Notes: generated by a model not told the origin, from the letters alone. Counted from the stretch's first letter, positions 27,601-40,151 are shown. The stretch is DNA of 64,000 nucleotides from Spinacia oleracea (GCF_020520425.1 NC_079487.1:131524385-131588384); one strand, 5' to 3'. Numbers and translations: made by a program.

Positions 27601-30600
27601 GTATAAATAAAGTGTGAAAACACTACAATAACAAGTTTCTAGAAAGAAAATAGAAGTGTAAACCGAGTTTGCAGTAATACAGCCCCAGATCTGAAAACAA
27701 GCACTTTGTTTAATACTACAAGCAGAATAATAAAGTTCAGAAAACTACCTTATTGTGTGCCGCGGAGCCTCCATACTGCAGCGCAATTGTATCACCCATG
27801 GCCTCATAATGCCCCATTAACACCTTCGCCAAAGTATCATCAGGATCAATCATATGGGTGGGGTTGATACCAATTGCATGTAACTGATGACCTAGAGCAA
27901 CCAACCCAAATGCATATTGCGCAGCATTTGTGCGGTCTAAACAATCAATGCAGTTAGTTCTCAACACTCCGTTTTGGAACCTTGGAGTCGAAGAAGAATA
28001 TTCTATAATGTTACTTGTATCCTCGTGATCTGTAGCGGCATAGGAAAATCCAGATGACAACTCCGAATTCTTTAACGGAGACACTTGGCAACAAAAGAAT
28101 CCAGTTCGATCCAACGCATTCTCAGCCACTTTACTTAGGAGCATCAATACCTTGTCACCTTTACTGAAAGATTGATATACTTTTGATCAACATTCTTACT
28201 CTTCAAATATAGCAATAAAATTCATATGAAGGTAAACACCTGAAATTTGAGAGGAAAAGAAAAATAAATCAACTTACATGCTATATAATCTTGTGAGATC
28301 CACTGTCCGAAACTTTAAGCGGTTATCCTTATCCAAACTTTTATTGATGGAAGCAACTGCCTTAACAAATTCTGTATGGAGTACAGATTCCCGAGGTTTC
28401 TTCTCCTTAGTCTGCAAGTAAATCACAATTACTTCAACCATCATCGTATACTATCATGGCTACACTTGACAAAAATATAACATTTTAACTAAAACAAAAA
28501 AGTAAAGGCGCACCTTAATGAGATTCAATATGACTATCGGATTACCATATCTATCTACAAGATTTTGAAAATGCCGTCGAGTTGCCTCATAATAGGGGTC
28601 GGCCTTTGACACTATGTCAATATACACAGGTTAATCAATATATAATGAAAAATAGACAAAATAAAAGATCAATATGGAATAAACATACATATAATGTCAG
28701 GTCTAAGAGTCAATCTTGAAGTCTCTTGAGACCAAAGAAGCGGAATTGATCCCCTAATTTGCACAACAGAACTGATTTTCGACACACATGTACTAGAGAT
28801 CTCTTCATAGACAATTTGCTCCGTTTCCACATCATTAGCAGCTCGGCCTTTTTCATTTATACCTCGTTTCAAAAACCTGACAACAAAGTATAAATAACTC
28901 AATATTGATTAAAATTTGTTATCAATCCACTTGGTTATTTTATTATTAATTATCCTTGATTAGTGTTCAAGTTTTTCATAAGGACAATAAATGTATGGTT
29001 AAATGATGCCAAAACAAGTATATTTGGGAAAATTATGAATTTTTTTGTTAGCAGTTACTCCATAACAAACACGAGTACCTTGTTCCAGCATAGTGGCGTG
29101 ATCTTCTTGCAATAAGGGTCAAATTGACAGTCCGTTCAAACCTTTGAAATTTAACCTGAAAATATTAAATGCAAAAGCACCATTTAACCATAAGAACCTT
29201 ATTGTATTAGAAAAATTGACATGGGTTGTTCGCTTTAAAAGGTCTCGGCTTTTGATCAACTCAGGATGGTCCCAACTTTGAGGGGTATCATCTCAAAACG
29301 GTCCTCACCCATAATTAACTTGCTCAATTGGTTGATATAGCCATGTGAAGGTGAGCAGGGGGTTGAGTGATGAAAGAAATAAGTTTGGCAGGCCCGGGTT
29401 TTTGTGGCTATATCAACTGGTTGAGCAAGTTAAACTATGCACTAAGATCGTTTCGAGATGATAACCCTAAAAGTTTGGACCACTATGAGTTCATCAAAAG
29501 ATAAGATGTTGTAAAGCAAATCACCATAGTATGGTTGATATCAAATTCTCATATTGTATTATATCAAGCAATGAGTGGGACATGATGAGAAAATCTTGTC
29601 AAAAACTGCAACAAGGGAAAAGAATAACAAGAGAACTAGCTGGAACGGAGTAATTTTCAACAACGATAAACAGGGATATAGAACAACTTCGTAACGTCTC
29701 CACTCTAGATTATTAGTTATTACTTAATTCTTCTGTTCTTAAAAAATTGCTCCATTTCTAAATTACACCATTCACCCGATCTGCAACTATTTTTTGTGAT
29801 TTATACGAATGGTATACATAATCATGTGGGATCTTGTTAGATTCTTCTCAATATACCATATTTATTTGTTTGAGAACAAAGAGATCATTAACATATATCA
29901 ATAAACAAGCATAGTAGCAACAATTATATATAAAGGAATCATGCGCAACATAATCAACTCAAAGATACCAAAATTGAAATACCTGTTTAAAGAAGCCATG
30001 TATTAATGCCACTGTCCATAGGCTATTACCGAGAAGAGTCCGAATTTTCCGAGTTAAAAATGAATTCCAGACAAACATTGTTTCATACGGGGCTGATTCT
30101 TTATCCTCATCACCTACATTCTTTTGAAGACTATGCATAATACGGTATGAGTAGCTGAAAAAGAAGTCCTTTGTAATGTCCACTGCGCATAAGAGCTTCT
30201 TGTATCTAATGAATTCATCAAGAAAGAAAAACGCATAACAGATGAATATGTGGAGCAACATAATATGAGGGTGAAAATGAAAAACAAAAAGAGAAAATAG
30301 AATGGATGACATTAAAAATATAACAACAGAAAATACAAATAAAATTAATGTGAATTTGGAAAAAAATGTCTCCTTGTAAACCTGGCAATACCTTGTCTCA
30401 CTCTACAAGTTTTAATAAGATCTAAAAAGTCAAGAAACTTTGCCCTCTGCATGTTCTGGATAAATAACTTGCAGTCTACATAATGGTGCGATCAATAATA
30501 CAATGCAAATGATATTACTATACACGGGTAATATAGTTTCAAATCATGAATCGACACACCAACTGAATAACCATCAAAGACTAACCAAGTGAAAATCGAT

Positions 30601-32597
30601 GAACTTGAACTTCCATAAACTGTAAAAAAAATACACAATATATACCAGGAGACAAGACACTAATATATACCAGTAGACTGGACAATGTATCGGAAGAAAT
30701 TGGGAAAGATAAAGGGAATAAAAAGGGACAAGAGCATGGTTCTGATAAACAGGTTGAATATGCGTCTCTTACAAGAATAAGGTACATTTTACATTTACAT
30801 GCAGAATGGACAAAAGACCTTTTTTCACTCTTAGAATTAATTGCACCGGGTGGCATGGGAGAATGAGGGACTTTTATCATTTTGCTCTTTGACACAGCAT
30901 ATATTGCATGGCCGCAAATCATCCCCGCTTTTCTCCTCCCTGTTATAAGAATCATATAATATGGTCCCAAAAATTTCACGAATCCTGAATTTCCAGAGTA
31001 AAACAAAAAATAAACAAATCAGACATTGGTTCAAGAAAAATATCCTCAAAACACAAACCATGAAAAATACTCACCAACAATCCCATAAAACATTGTGACA
31101 AATTTCAGTCCACCAGCATATTTGTTTCCTTCATCTATCCGTTTTAGTATGGTCGAACACTCATGAGCGGAGTATATTGTCGGATCTTCAAAAACAACAA
31201 GATCAGTAGGTGCGCATCTATCAATCTTTAGTATTCTCCAGAACCTCTTACGTTTATCACTTCCGACTATGTAAAAGTTCTGCTCAACCAAAAAAAAAAA
31301 AAAACGCATAACCATGTAAAGATTGTGAAATAAGGTATCATCACTTGAAAAAAAATAGCCCCACCCCTCTAATCAGAGATAAGTATAAGTTTTTTCAGTT
31401 TAATTCATTCCAATCAGTGGCGGACCTTCACTATGTCTGGTGTTGGTCTGCATCCTGGCAATGTATTTTTACTTCCGGCCCCTAAACTTTCCCATACTAT
31501 ATTGCTTACTATTTTTTACTTTCCCCCCTACATGAGTTGTTCAAGATCCATCACTGATTCTAATTGTACTAAATATGTAACAACTGATGCATTCAATGAA
31601 ACAAAATGCAAATAATCACTTAAAATTGCTACTAAATAATCTCTAAGCAAGTGTATTGCAATTACCATAAGCAGAATCAACAAGCAAACAGTATCAAAAG
31701 GTTCAGCTATAAAAGGTCATAAAAGTATTGAATAATCGCGAATTCTAGGATTAGACACGGGTATCCTATAAGGTGAATCCATCCCACATAGAAATAGAAA
31801 GCCTTCCTGCATATAGTCCCGTCATAAAACTGATCATTAAATCTGTAAAAGATCACTCCTCTTATACAGATTCATACACATGCTGGCAGGTCTAAGAACT
31901 CTACATGGAAAAAGCTTCACAGAATCGCAAGTTAGATTGCAAATTCAATACTTCCACTACAAAACTAAGAATGAAAAAGCAAATAAATCCGACTAAGCAT
32001 AAAAGCATAACCACGTACGAGTAGCAGGCAACTAGGCATAGATTTGTACATGAACTGTGAACTACGAGTTTTGAATTTGCGAGCAAGGTCTTATACAACC
32101 GACAAAGGATCAAAACATGACTTGGATTCGAGCTCGCAAGTAATCATCCAACCAACAAAAGATCAAACCATGAAACCAACACATGATCAGACCACGACTT
32201 TTGACATTGGAGCTCATAGAAAACAATCATGCAACCAACAAACAATCAAACCACAACTTTTGAATTAGAGCTCGAAACAGATAATCATACAACCAACAAA
32301 CAATAAACCATGACTTTATAATTCGAGCTCGAAGCAAGCAATCATAAACCAACAAACAATCAAACTGCGGTCATAACACTATATCGAATCAACAAATGAT
32401 TGAAAGAAAGTCAAAATTAATACCGCGGGAGTTTCATAGAGTTTGAATTTGGTGAGACAATGTGGAGCAGGAGTCTTCAATTGCTGTTCATCAATCTTAC
32501 TATTAGCGCCACCAATCAACACGTTATTATGGTGGTTCTTATTTTTCTTGCAATCATCGCCGCCGTTTCTGCTGGTATTGTTGGTTTCAGACCCCAT
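24686..32597 (-). CDS. SAC-domain phosphoinositide phosphatase, copy B (SAC2/3/4/5-like)
   Basis: Fifteen exons on the minus strand: 32597-32424, 31279-31075, 30984-30819, 30205-29983, 29155-29079, 28876-28689, 28611-28514, 28411-28278, 28163-27749, 26874-26753, 26675-26571, 26075-25887, 25384-25211, 25005-24939, 24766-24686; 2418 nt, 805 aa, close to the length I recall for Arabidopsis SAC3-type proteins. The group acts on PI(3,5)P2/PI3P at the tonoplast. Evidence: [88 protein letters not shown], and catalytic [12 protein letters not shown] (Cys 493, Arg 499), then [19 protein letters not shown] and [27 protein letters not shown] Ser-rich tail (about 610-730) ends in [17 protein letters not shown]. 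Intron 13 uses a GC donor (GATAG|GCAAGT at 25210). All other introns are GT-AG. Confidence 0.9.
29235..29505. mobile_element. Inverted-repeat MITE in SAC-B intron
   Basis: Left arm ggcttttgatcaactcagga and right arm ccactatgagttcatcaaaa are inverted copies; an inner pair (aacttgctcaattggttgat / atcaactggttgagcaagtt) forms a long fold-back. Noncoding. Confidence 0.6.
32127..32375. repeat. Degenerate minisatellite (about 62-bp unit) in SAC-B intron 1
   Basis: Three to four diverged units each containing a gagctcg(a/c)a motif, aatcat(a/c)caaccaaca, aacaatcaaacca and acttttga. Open frames across it are not coding. Confidence 0.6.
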
Positions 32598-32999
32598 AGC
32601 TGCTACTACCTTCCGAGTTCCGATCCCGAGCTAACGCAGCCCGGGTCAACTCAGTTAAGCATACAATTCAGAAACCAAACACAAAATCTCAAACACTTCT
32701 TCGTCGACTCACAATCAATTTACACGACAAATTAAACAATGTTCAAATCAAATCACAAATTAAAAAAACACAGATAAATTCTAACAAAAATTGAATTGAA
32801 TTGAAGAAGCTATGTTAATGGAAGCTTCTAGAATTTTTTACAGGAGGGGAGAGAGGGAGGGGAGAGATCGGAGGAGCAGAGAAATTCAAAAAGAGGCTTT
32901 TGTGAGGAGAGAGAAAAACAAAGGCAATAGAACTATTGAAAGAGAAGAACAGATCATTGGAGAGAGAAGACAGACAGGAGAGAGAAAATGAGTTAGAGA

Positions 33000-34490
33000 A
33001 AATGAGTTAGAGAAAACTACGGCGACTACTATTGAGACTACGTGTACCACATAATTATGCCAAACTCCGGCATAATAGCAAACAAAATATTTATCACATA
33101 CTTTTCGTATTTTTTTATTTTAATTTTTTTCATAACAATTCTAATAAACATGCCAAAATATATTATGAACAAATTGTTTATTTTTACTTTAGATATGGTC
33201 TAAAATAAATTTAGTGTAGACCAGGTGCATTTAAGAATTGGTGAAAAATATTACGGAGTACTTGGTTCATGTTCGGTAGATTAACGGTAATGATAGTGGT
33301 GTATAAGGTCAGGGTAGCTAGGCGAGTAGGCGGGTAGCAGTGGGAGTAGCGATAGTGCTCAATAGTACCAGGATAACATTTAGTTGTCAAAATAGAGGAT
33401 TACTAGTGTGAGTGATGCTTGATATGTAATATACAATAAAAGTTATATACGGAATATTGTTTAAAACTTTATTATAAATTTATCAATCGTTGTTCCCGCC
33501 ACCTTTGAACGCTGTTATTTTTAACGTTAGACAAAAACTACTCAACCGCTACCTCTAACGCTAATTGCTACTGAAGAACCGCTGCTTTGTCAAAAACGAT
33601 ACCCGCTACCTCAAATACTAACGCCGAAAACGGTCTTACAATTGTGCTTCCCTCCAGAAATTACTGTTATTACAGACACAAGAGACCCCTACACCGTTGC
33701 ATCATTTTTGGAGTAGTATCTTTCTGAAATATTCTAATATGGATTAAACGTATTAAACAAATAGGTTAAGTTTCGTGAACGTAGAATATTCTAAAATTAT
33801 ATTTGTCATTTTTTTATATAAATATTTGATTTAATAATCCCCCTAATGCTAGTATATCATTAATAAATCATGAACATACTCATTTGATAATCTACTATGC
33901 AATTTCCGTCCTACTGTATATTAAACATACTACATTAATTTGACGAAAATATTCAATATGCTTGCTTGATATGCTAATTTGATGAAAATATTTAGTAACA
34001 TACGTAGTAGTTTTCATAATTAATATACCGATTTGGTATCTACTGTTGCAATAACTATAAGCCAATATTTTTATAATATTTTCAAAATATAGTATTATAG
34101 TTTTATTATTAAAGTACTTTTAAAAAATTATTATGTGGGTTGTCTAACTATAAACGGATACTTTTTACATACATAAACCGGTTAATAAAAAAAATTAAAA
34201 TTAAAAGTGCAGATACTTTTTTATGGAATTTTTTTTTGGTGAGAAATTTTGCACTCAAAAATGGCTTGTGCCATTGTCTGTTTTATAGAAAGGTACTCCG
34301 TAATCCGTATAGAGACACTTCCTACGTTTTCTAAATAAAATTGCATACTTTATCTCTTGCCATTATTCACATAATCCATTTTATATAGGATTATTTATTT
34401 AAAATATATAATTGTGAGATATTATTGGATTCAATTCAATAGATATGGACGTAGTTTTCAAATAAAAATTTCTATTTTTTGTTTATCGGT
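33000..34490. other. Upstream of SAC-B: repeat-rich spacer
   Basis: The leader of SAC-B is GA-rich (32840-33010). About 33265-33640 carries gtagcgatagtg, gtcaaaatagaggattacta and ctacctcaaatactaacgcc, a decayed copy of the gtagcgggtaac MITE family. The rest is AT-rich with no gene. Confidence 0.4.
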
Positions 34491-34501
34491 AATTAACAAA
34501 T

Positions 34502-34822
34502 CAAAAGGTCTTGCGTGTACAAGGTGTATAATAAATTTATTGTACACCAAGATAACTTTTCCCATATTTTCGTAACTTTAACCTAGTTTTGATTAACTTT
34601 TATATTAGTAAAAAAAAGTTGATAGAAATGATTAAATGATTAATTTTATACATTATTAGTGGTTTTGAAGAAATATGTTTTTACTGAAATGAAAAAATTT
34701 ATCACTAAAAAATAGATAACTTTTACATATATAGGCTTAACTTTTAAACATTTTGAATTAACTTTTACTACGGTATAGGAGTACAATATTTATTGTACAT
34801 CCTTTATAAATAAGAATTTGTG
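34502..34822. mobile_element. Mutator-like MITE, copy 2 of 3 (9-bp TSD)
   Basis: 321 bp from caaaaggtcttgcgtgtaca to taaataagaatttgtg; flanks ttaacaaat (34493-34501) and ttaacgaat (34823-34831) are a 9-bp duplication with one mismatch. Confidence 0.75.
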
Positions 34823-34831
34823 TTAACGAAT

Positions 34832-36050
34832 GGTCAAAGTTTTGGGTCAGAAAACTGAATTAAAAATCAAAATGTGCAAATTTAGATAGTAACATAAATG
34901 GTGCAATACAAAGTACTTATTATTCTCTAACAGTCTCGTAGATTTGTGAAATATTCAAATACTCTAACAAGTTAGAGATTAATTAGGAGTGTTTTTTTTT
35001 TGTTGAATCAGAATGTTTAAAAATGAGGTAGTTTTAGATCTTAGGGATAAATTTGGTATGATTATGTTTATGGTGTGAAAATTAAGGGGATAAATAAATA
35101 AATTAGTGATTGGGTATATGGAGTGTAGAGATTGATTGAAATAGTACTGCGACTGACGGAGGAATTGGATGTGAACGCGTGGATTGAAATGGTGTTTTGC
35201 TTAGGTCATCATGCCGACGATTTTATTGTAAAAAAATATAATACGACACGTTTTGACTTCTTCCTATTTCATTGGAAGGGTATATGACGTAGTTATGCTT
35301 AGATTTTACGTAGTATTTTTTTTTTGTTCTTGTGTCGTAAATAGTGCGTTTAAGGTACGATCTAAGCTGTAAAAAAAAAAAAAAAAAAAAAACAAATATG
35401 GTCTAGCTAGCACGTTTAACAAACTTCTTGCTTTGGTGTTTAGAAGAGGGAAGTTAAAAAAAAAAAAAAAAAAAAAAAAAATATGTTGAGATGTGAGTAA
35501 GAAAGAAAGAGAGAGAATGAAACCAAAGAAAAATTGGTGGCTTAGTGGTTGAATTCATAGGCTAATATCCACGCTACCTTCTTGTACTCCTTGGTTTGGC
35601 TCTTTTTTTTTTTTTTTTTGTTTGTAAAATCTCAAAGGATTAGAGCAATATCAGCTATTGAATTTTGTTGACATGACATATGACTCACTTGGCCTTAATA
35701 TCAGACATATCAATTTGAAGCATTGAAGTGGGTTTAGTCTTAACAAAGTCTTAAATCGAGTCTTGAAAAACTAAGACTCAATATGTGAGTTAAATAAATA
35801 AATAAATAATTAAATGTTATATTATTTGGGATGCTTTAAATGAGTTTGAGGGGTGAAGACCTAAATTAGAATGAGTCTTAAGAAGTCTTAACAAAATTTA
35901 ATTAATTAAATATTAGTGGAAAGCTGACATGGCATATGAGAAAAATCTTAAGATAAGACATCCTTGATGTTGCTCTTAGGTTTTATTTTTCCTTCTTTTA
36001 GTTGATTTCCTTGTGTAGGTATTAACTAGCTCTCTTTCCTAATATAAATA
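34832..36050. other. AT-rich spacer with poly(A)/poly(T) runs
   Basis: Poly(A) at 35370-35391 and 35457-35480, poly(T) at 35605-35620. A ggtggcttagtggttgaatt motif at 35536-35555 resembles a SINE A box. No gene seen. Confidence 0.4.
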
Positions 36051-36053
36051 ATA

Positions 36054-36312
36054 CTTCCTCCGTTTTTTAATACTCGCAACGTTCGTTAGTTTCACGCATG
36101 TCAATGCACAACTTTAATCATTTATATCTTAAATTTTCTTTATGCAAAAATTATAAAAAGTTGATATTTTGAAAATACACATTGAAACGAATCTAACAAG
36201 ATCCCACATGAATATGTTTTATCTTATATAAAAAACACTAAGAATAGTCAAAGTAGATTATATGAATAGTGGCAAAAGTTCAGACGTTGCGAGTATTAAA
36301 AAAGGGTGGAAG
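36054..36312. mobile_element. Stowaway-type MITE, TA TSD
   Basis: 259 bp bounded by cttcctccgttttttaatac and gtattaaaaaagggtggaag, with TA at 36052-36053 and 36313-36314. Confidence 0.75.
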
Positions 36313-36549
36313 TAATAATTGTAACGGCAAATTACACTTACCGCACCTTCGCACCCAGTAATGTTATTGATGTAAGCAATTCGGAAAAAGATATTTGGGT
36401 TTTTACTATACTATCGATATCAATTGACTGTCGAGTATTTTTTTTAAAGATATTGAACCCTTAACATAAAATTTCTAGCACCGCCACTGGTTCATGAACA
36501 CCTAATGGAAAATCAATCTCTTGTAAGGAGAGTTTGACATGTTGCATAT

Positions 36550-36941
36550 TTTTTTATTTTTGAAAGGAAAATTAATTCATTAATAAAGATTCATACGACA
36601 TCTACAAGAGAAATATATCTCTAACAAGTACATGAGAAGTTGAATTAAATAAAGGTTTCCTTCATCAAAACTACGGTCGTTGAATGAATCTTGCACTGTA
36701 GAACGTCTCCCGTATATAACGCTGGAACATGCAGCCTTTTCAGAGAGAGGGTCTAACGATTTGTTGTAGTCGCAAGGATGATTTCCACTTGGTTCATCTG
36801 AATGTACTTGAAAAATTGATATTTGTTGCAATCCCGCATAAAAATTTACCAACGAACTAATTCTACTTCAATCCATTGAACGACAAACCAAACATACTAA
36901 TACTAACTCCCCCATAGGGAGACTAACGAACAAGAACGAAC
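36550..36941 (-). mobile_element. Poly(A) retroposon, short copy, with 14-bp TSD
   Basis: Perfect flanking duplication gacatgttgcatat at 36536-36549 and 36942-36955. On the minus strand the insert ends in an A-rich tail, the signature of target-primed (LINE-mediated) insertion. Its body matches the copy at 50264-51193: both read YA....SIF.....DE...NH.C..YN.S.DPL in one frame and share tgtagatgtcgtat ... aatgaattaat before the tail. It has no reverse transcriptase, so it is nonautonomous. Confidence 0.7.
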
Positions 36942-37463
36942 GACATGTTGCATATGGGGGACTAAAATATTGATTATATTTTTTTTAATTGCAAAATGAT
37001 TTCAATGACCTAAATTTGTTATGTTATATAAATATAGATGGATATGGATGATTTAAGAGAGAGGTGATATTTTTGGTGTTTGATAAATGTTGTTAAATGT
37101 TGTTAGTGTTGAGTTTGGTGTTGGGGAGATAGTAAAGGTAAAATATTATATTTTATTAGGTTGAATACCAAAATATTGGTGTTTGATAAGGAGTATTTAG
37201 CATGGAGTTATAAGTTTTTATTTTCCTTTTTTCGAAAATGATAAGGGTCGCAACTTGCGACTTTCAAGCCGTTTCACAATGATGAACTCTCATAGGTAAA
37301 CCTTAGAGTTGCATAAATCATTTTTGATATTTAATACCGTACAACATAAAATTTAGATTAGTTATTTACATTATTGTCTACTTTTTTTTAGGGAATTATT
37401 GTTTACTCCAATATTAATTCGTACAATGTTTATTTGATTTTGATTAACTTTTATTTAGCTTAT

Positions 37464-37968
37464 TGCCCTGTTCGGAAAAATTAGCGACATCCGGTAGCGT
37501 TTACTGTTGAGTAGCGGGTAACAGTTAATATTAGAGGGTAACAGTTAGTTGTCAAAGTAGCGGGTAACTAGTATGATTGTTTGATAAAAATAGCGGTTGA
37601 GATTGTAAAATAAAATAAAAGCTATATATATTGTTTAAAACTTTATTATAATTTTGTCAAACGCTACCCGCTACTTTCAAACGCCACTCTTTTTAATATT
37701 TGTCAAAAGCTATCCAACCGCTATCTCTACCTCTAATCGCTACGGCGCTACCTCACCCACTACTACACTAAACACTTACAAATTTACAAAACAATTGAGG
37801 TTGGCATGAGTAGTTAAGGCGCTCTTGCTCCTTAACCAAGGTCTCAGGTTCGAGCCTTGGGTATGAAAAAAATCTCAACTAGGAGGGATGCTACCCATCG
37901 AGCTACCCATACATTCAATAGGTCAAACCGCTACCCGCTACCTCAAACGCTACCGCTGAACACGCCCA
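37464..37968. mobile_element. MITE of the gtagcgggtaac family, carrying a SINE
   Basis: Starts near gccctgttcggaaaaattag and ends ctaccgctgaacacgccca, with internal inverted motifs gtagcgggtaac and gctacccgctac. Related fragments lie at 8915-9706 and 33265-33640. The right arm is split by the SINE at 37795-37910. The exact ends and target duplication are uncertain. Confidence 0.5.
37795..37910 (+). mobile_element. tRNA-derived SINE
   Basis: Contains a Pol III A-box-like ttggcatgagtagttaagg (37801-37819) and a B box ggttcgagcc (37848-37857), about 30 bp apart, in the arrangement of plant tRNA-related SINEs. It lies inside a MITE. Target duplications were not resolved. Confidence 0.55.
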
Positions 37969-37969
37969 T

Positions 37970-39700
37970 ATAAAAAAGAAAATAAGTATGGGGATTTTGA
38001 TGAGGACGTTTTAAAAACAAATCTAAGTTCTTTTTTAGAAGAAAGTCAAGTCCAGCTAATTGTTACTCTTTCCGTTATTTTTATTGGGAAATATAAATTA
38101 CAAATGAGGTAGAGAGATTCAAACTTGAGACATATTATACACAAACTTTAATTTTAATCACTAGATCAAAACATATCGCTAAGTAACGAGTTAAGATTCA
38201 AATTGTGCATTCTGTTAGAGTATAGAATAAGTGAGAGTAAAGTTGTGTTACTTTTGGAAACAATGAAATGAGCTAAAAAGAGGTAAACAAGTGGATTTAC
38301 GTGATAGAGAGAGTCCAGGTGTTAATTTTGATATTCCGGCCGGTTGGTAGTGCGTGATTCTCGTGTGGACTAATTGCTTTCATTCACTCAAGTTGATGTC
38401 ACTAATTCACTACTTTGTTTGTTGTGGACCTATTTGCAATACTCCTTGCAACATACGGAGCAAAGTATGCATTTCACTCATTATTAGTCATTACACATTA
38501 CTTAGTTATACTTATAATAATGAAATCAATTATAAAATACAGTGTTTATGTGGGCATGTGATTTTATACAAGTATTATATTTTATGTTATTAAATTAATT
38601 TTGAAAATTTTTGTAAGACGGAAAAATTAAAGTAAGAAGAACAAAAAGAGACGGAATGAGTATATGAATTTGAATCATTCATTGTCTATTCGTTACGAGT
38701 AAGACATTGTTGTAAGTACAATTAAACGAGTGTTAGCAGTAGATCCAAGCAAATTGTTTAATACAGTAATATAAACTAAAAATAATACTTATGATGGTAC
38801 CAAATTAGACATATGTTTGGTACAAAACGATAACGTATGTGATGATAGAAATTTCGGGACGCACGCGAAAGTTTTGACGGGCTCAATTATATAACAAATT
38901 TGCACTTTTATCATTGATTACATTAATAAGAATTATACAACACTATTTTCTTTGGTATAACACATGTTTCTACCCCTCATATTTTGTGGGAGCTATCTTG
39001 ATTGACTCACCTCTCAACTTATTCATACAACATATTTATAGTTGGTGTATCCTAGTTTCAGATTTTTCTACACTTGTCATTTATCTAGATATTTCTTACT
39101 AGATACTAAGTATTTCTTAGGATAATTCTAGACATTTCCTAAGGTTATTCTAGATTATAATTTACAATCCTATATTTCTAAATTATTCTACATTAATACA
39201 TTTCACTACTAGATCATTTTATCTAGATTTTTGTAGATTAAATTTCAACATGTGATTTATTGAAGTTCACACTATACCCATTTTAGAATAAGAACTGAAA
39301 GGGCAAAGGGAGCAATAATAGAAGTTGGCAGGTACCAGTCAGCTTACAACTCTTGCTAATAAAAGGAACGAGGAATATTTCAAATGGGAAAGATACATTC
39401 TTGTATCCACTACTATTCATTTGAAGTTTAACGTCTACCCGATTTTACTTTATTTATTTTAACGATGTACCCGCAAAGTAGCAAAATACTAGAAAAATCT
39501 TAAAATAGGATCATGTTTAGTTCGGCTGATTTTTACCGATTTAAATTGATTTTAGTTGATTGCAACTCATTTTACTTACAAGATCTTAGAGCGATTTCCT
39601 TCAATATTGCATAAAAATCCAAAATTCCCTAAATACGTTACTTTCTAAGTTATTTCTCACCATACCGTCCACGTAAGCAAGGGAGAAAGAGAAGTATTTT
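37970..39700. other. AT-rich intergenic stretch
   Basis: No gene, RNA or clear mobile element recognised. Short open frames (for example 38354-38593) lack any family signature. Confidence 0.4.
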
Positions 39701-39717
39701 TTTTTTTTTTTTTTTTT

Positions 39718-39863
39718 CCGGTTCAGCATTGAACCGCCATATGAGATAGCGGTTTCGTTTTAAAGCAAACCGCCATCTCAAATGGTGGTTCAATGTTATA
39801 AACCGCTATCTGAGATAGCGGTTTGCTTTAAAACAAAACCGCTATCTCAGATGGCGGTTTGCT
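39718..39863. repeat. Palindrome array of aaccgc(c/t)atct units
   Basis: Seven or so copies of aaccgc(c/t)atct occur in alternating orientation, giving nested palindromes: aaccgctatctgagatagcg at 39801-39820 is nearly self-complementary, and cattgaaccgccat (39727-39740) pairs with atggtggttcaatg (39782-39795). A 20+ nt poly(T) lies immediately upstream. No TSD was found. Confidence 0.6.
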
Positions 39864-39942
39864 TAGTTGTAAATTATTTTTCAACATGAATTACAGTTTA
39901 AATAGAAATATAACTTAGAAGTAACCTCTTGTGACATCAATT

Positions 39943-40016
39943 GCGTATGTAGATCAGTGGGGGATAGAGCGTTGTTTCTAAGCAGAAGGTCGTGGGTTCG
40001 ACCCCTACTTGATGCG
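39943..40016 (+). pseudogene. tRNA-Arg pseudogene (tandem twin)
   Basis: Resembles the tRNA-Arg(CCT) gene 136 bp downstream over its whole length (agcagaaggtcgtgggttcg, acccctact) but the D arm reads gatcagtgggggatagagc, the anticodon arm has lost bases (gttgtttctaagc) and the acceptor stem no longer pairs. Confidence 0.7.
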
Positions 40017-40078
40017 TTTATTTCATTTTTACCATTTCTTAATATAAATTATAAACATTACCAAATTTAATAACATCA

Positions 40079-40151
40079 GCGTCTGTAGCTCAGTGGATAG
40101 AGCGTCTGTTTCCTAAGCAGAAGGTCGTAGGTTCGACCCCTACCTGACGCG
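40079..40151 (+). tRNA. tRNA-Arg (anticodon CCT)
   Basis: 73 nt fold into a cloverleaf: acceptor GCGTCTG/CTGACGC (one T-T mismatch), D stem GCTC/GAGC, anticodon stem TCTGT/GCAGA with loop TTCCTAA (anticodon CCT), T stem GTAGG/CCTAC with TTCGACC loop, discriminator G. A box (tagctcagtgg) and B box (ggttcgacccc) are canonical, and a tttt Pol III terminator follows at 40154-40157. No intron, CCA not encoded, as in nuclear genes. Confidence 0.88.
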
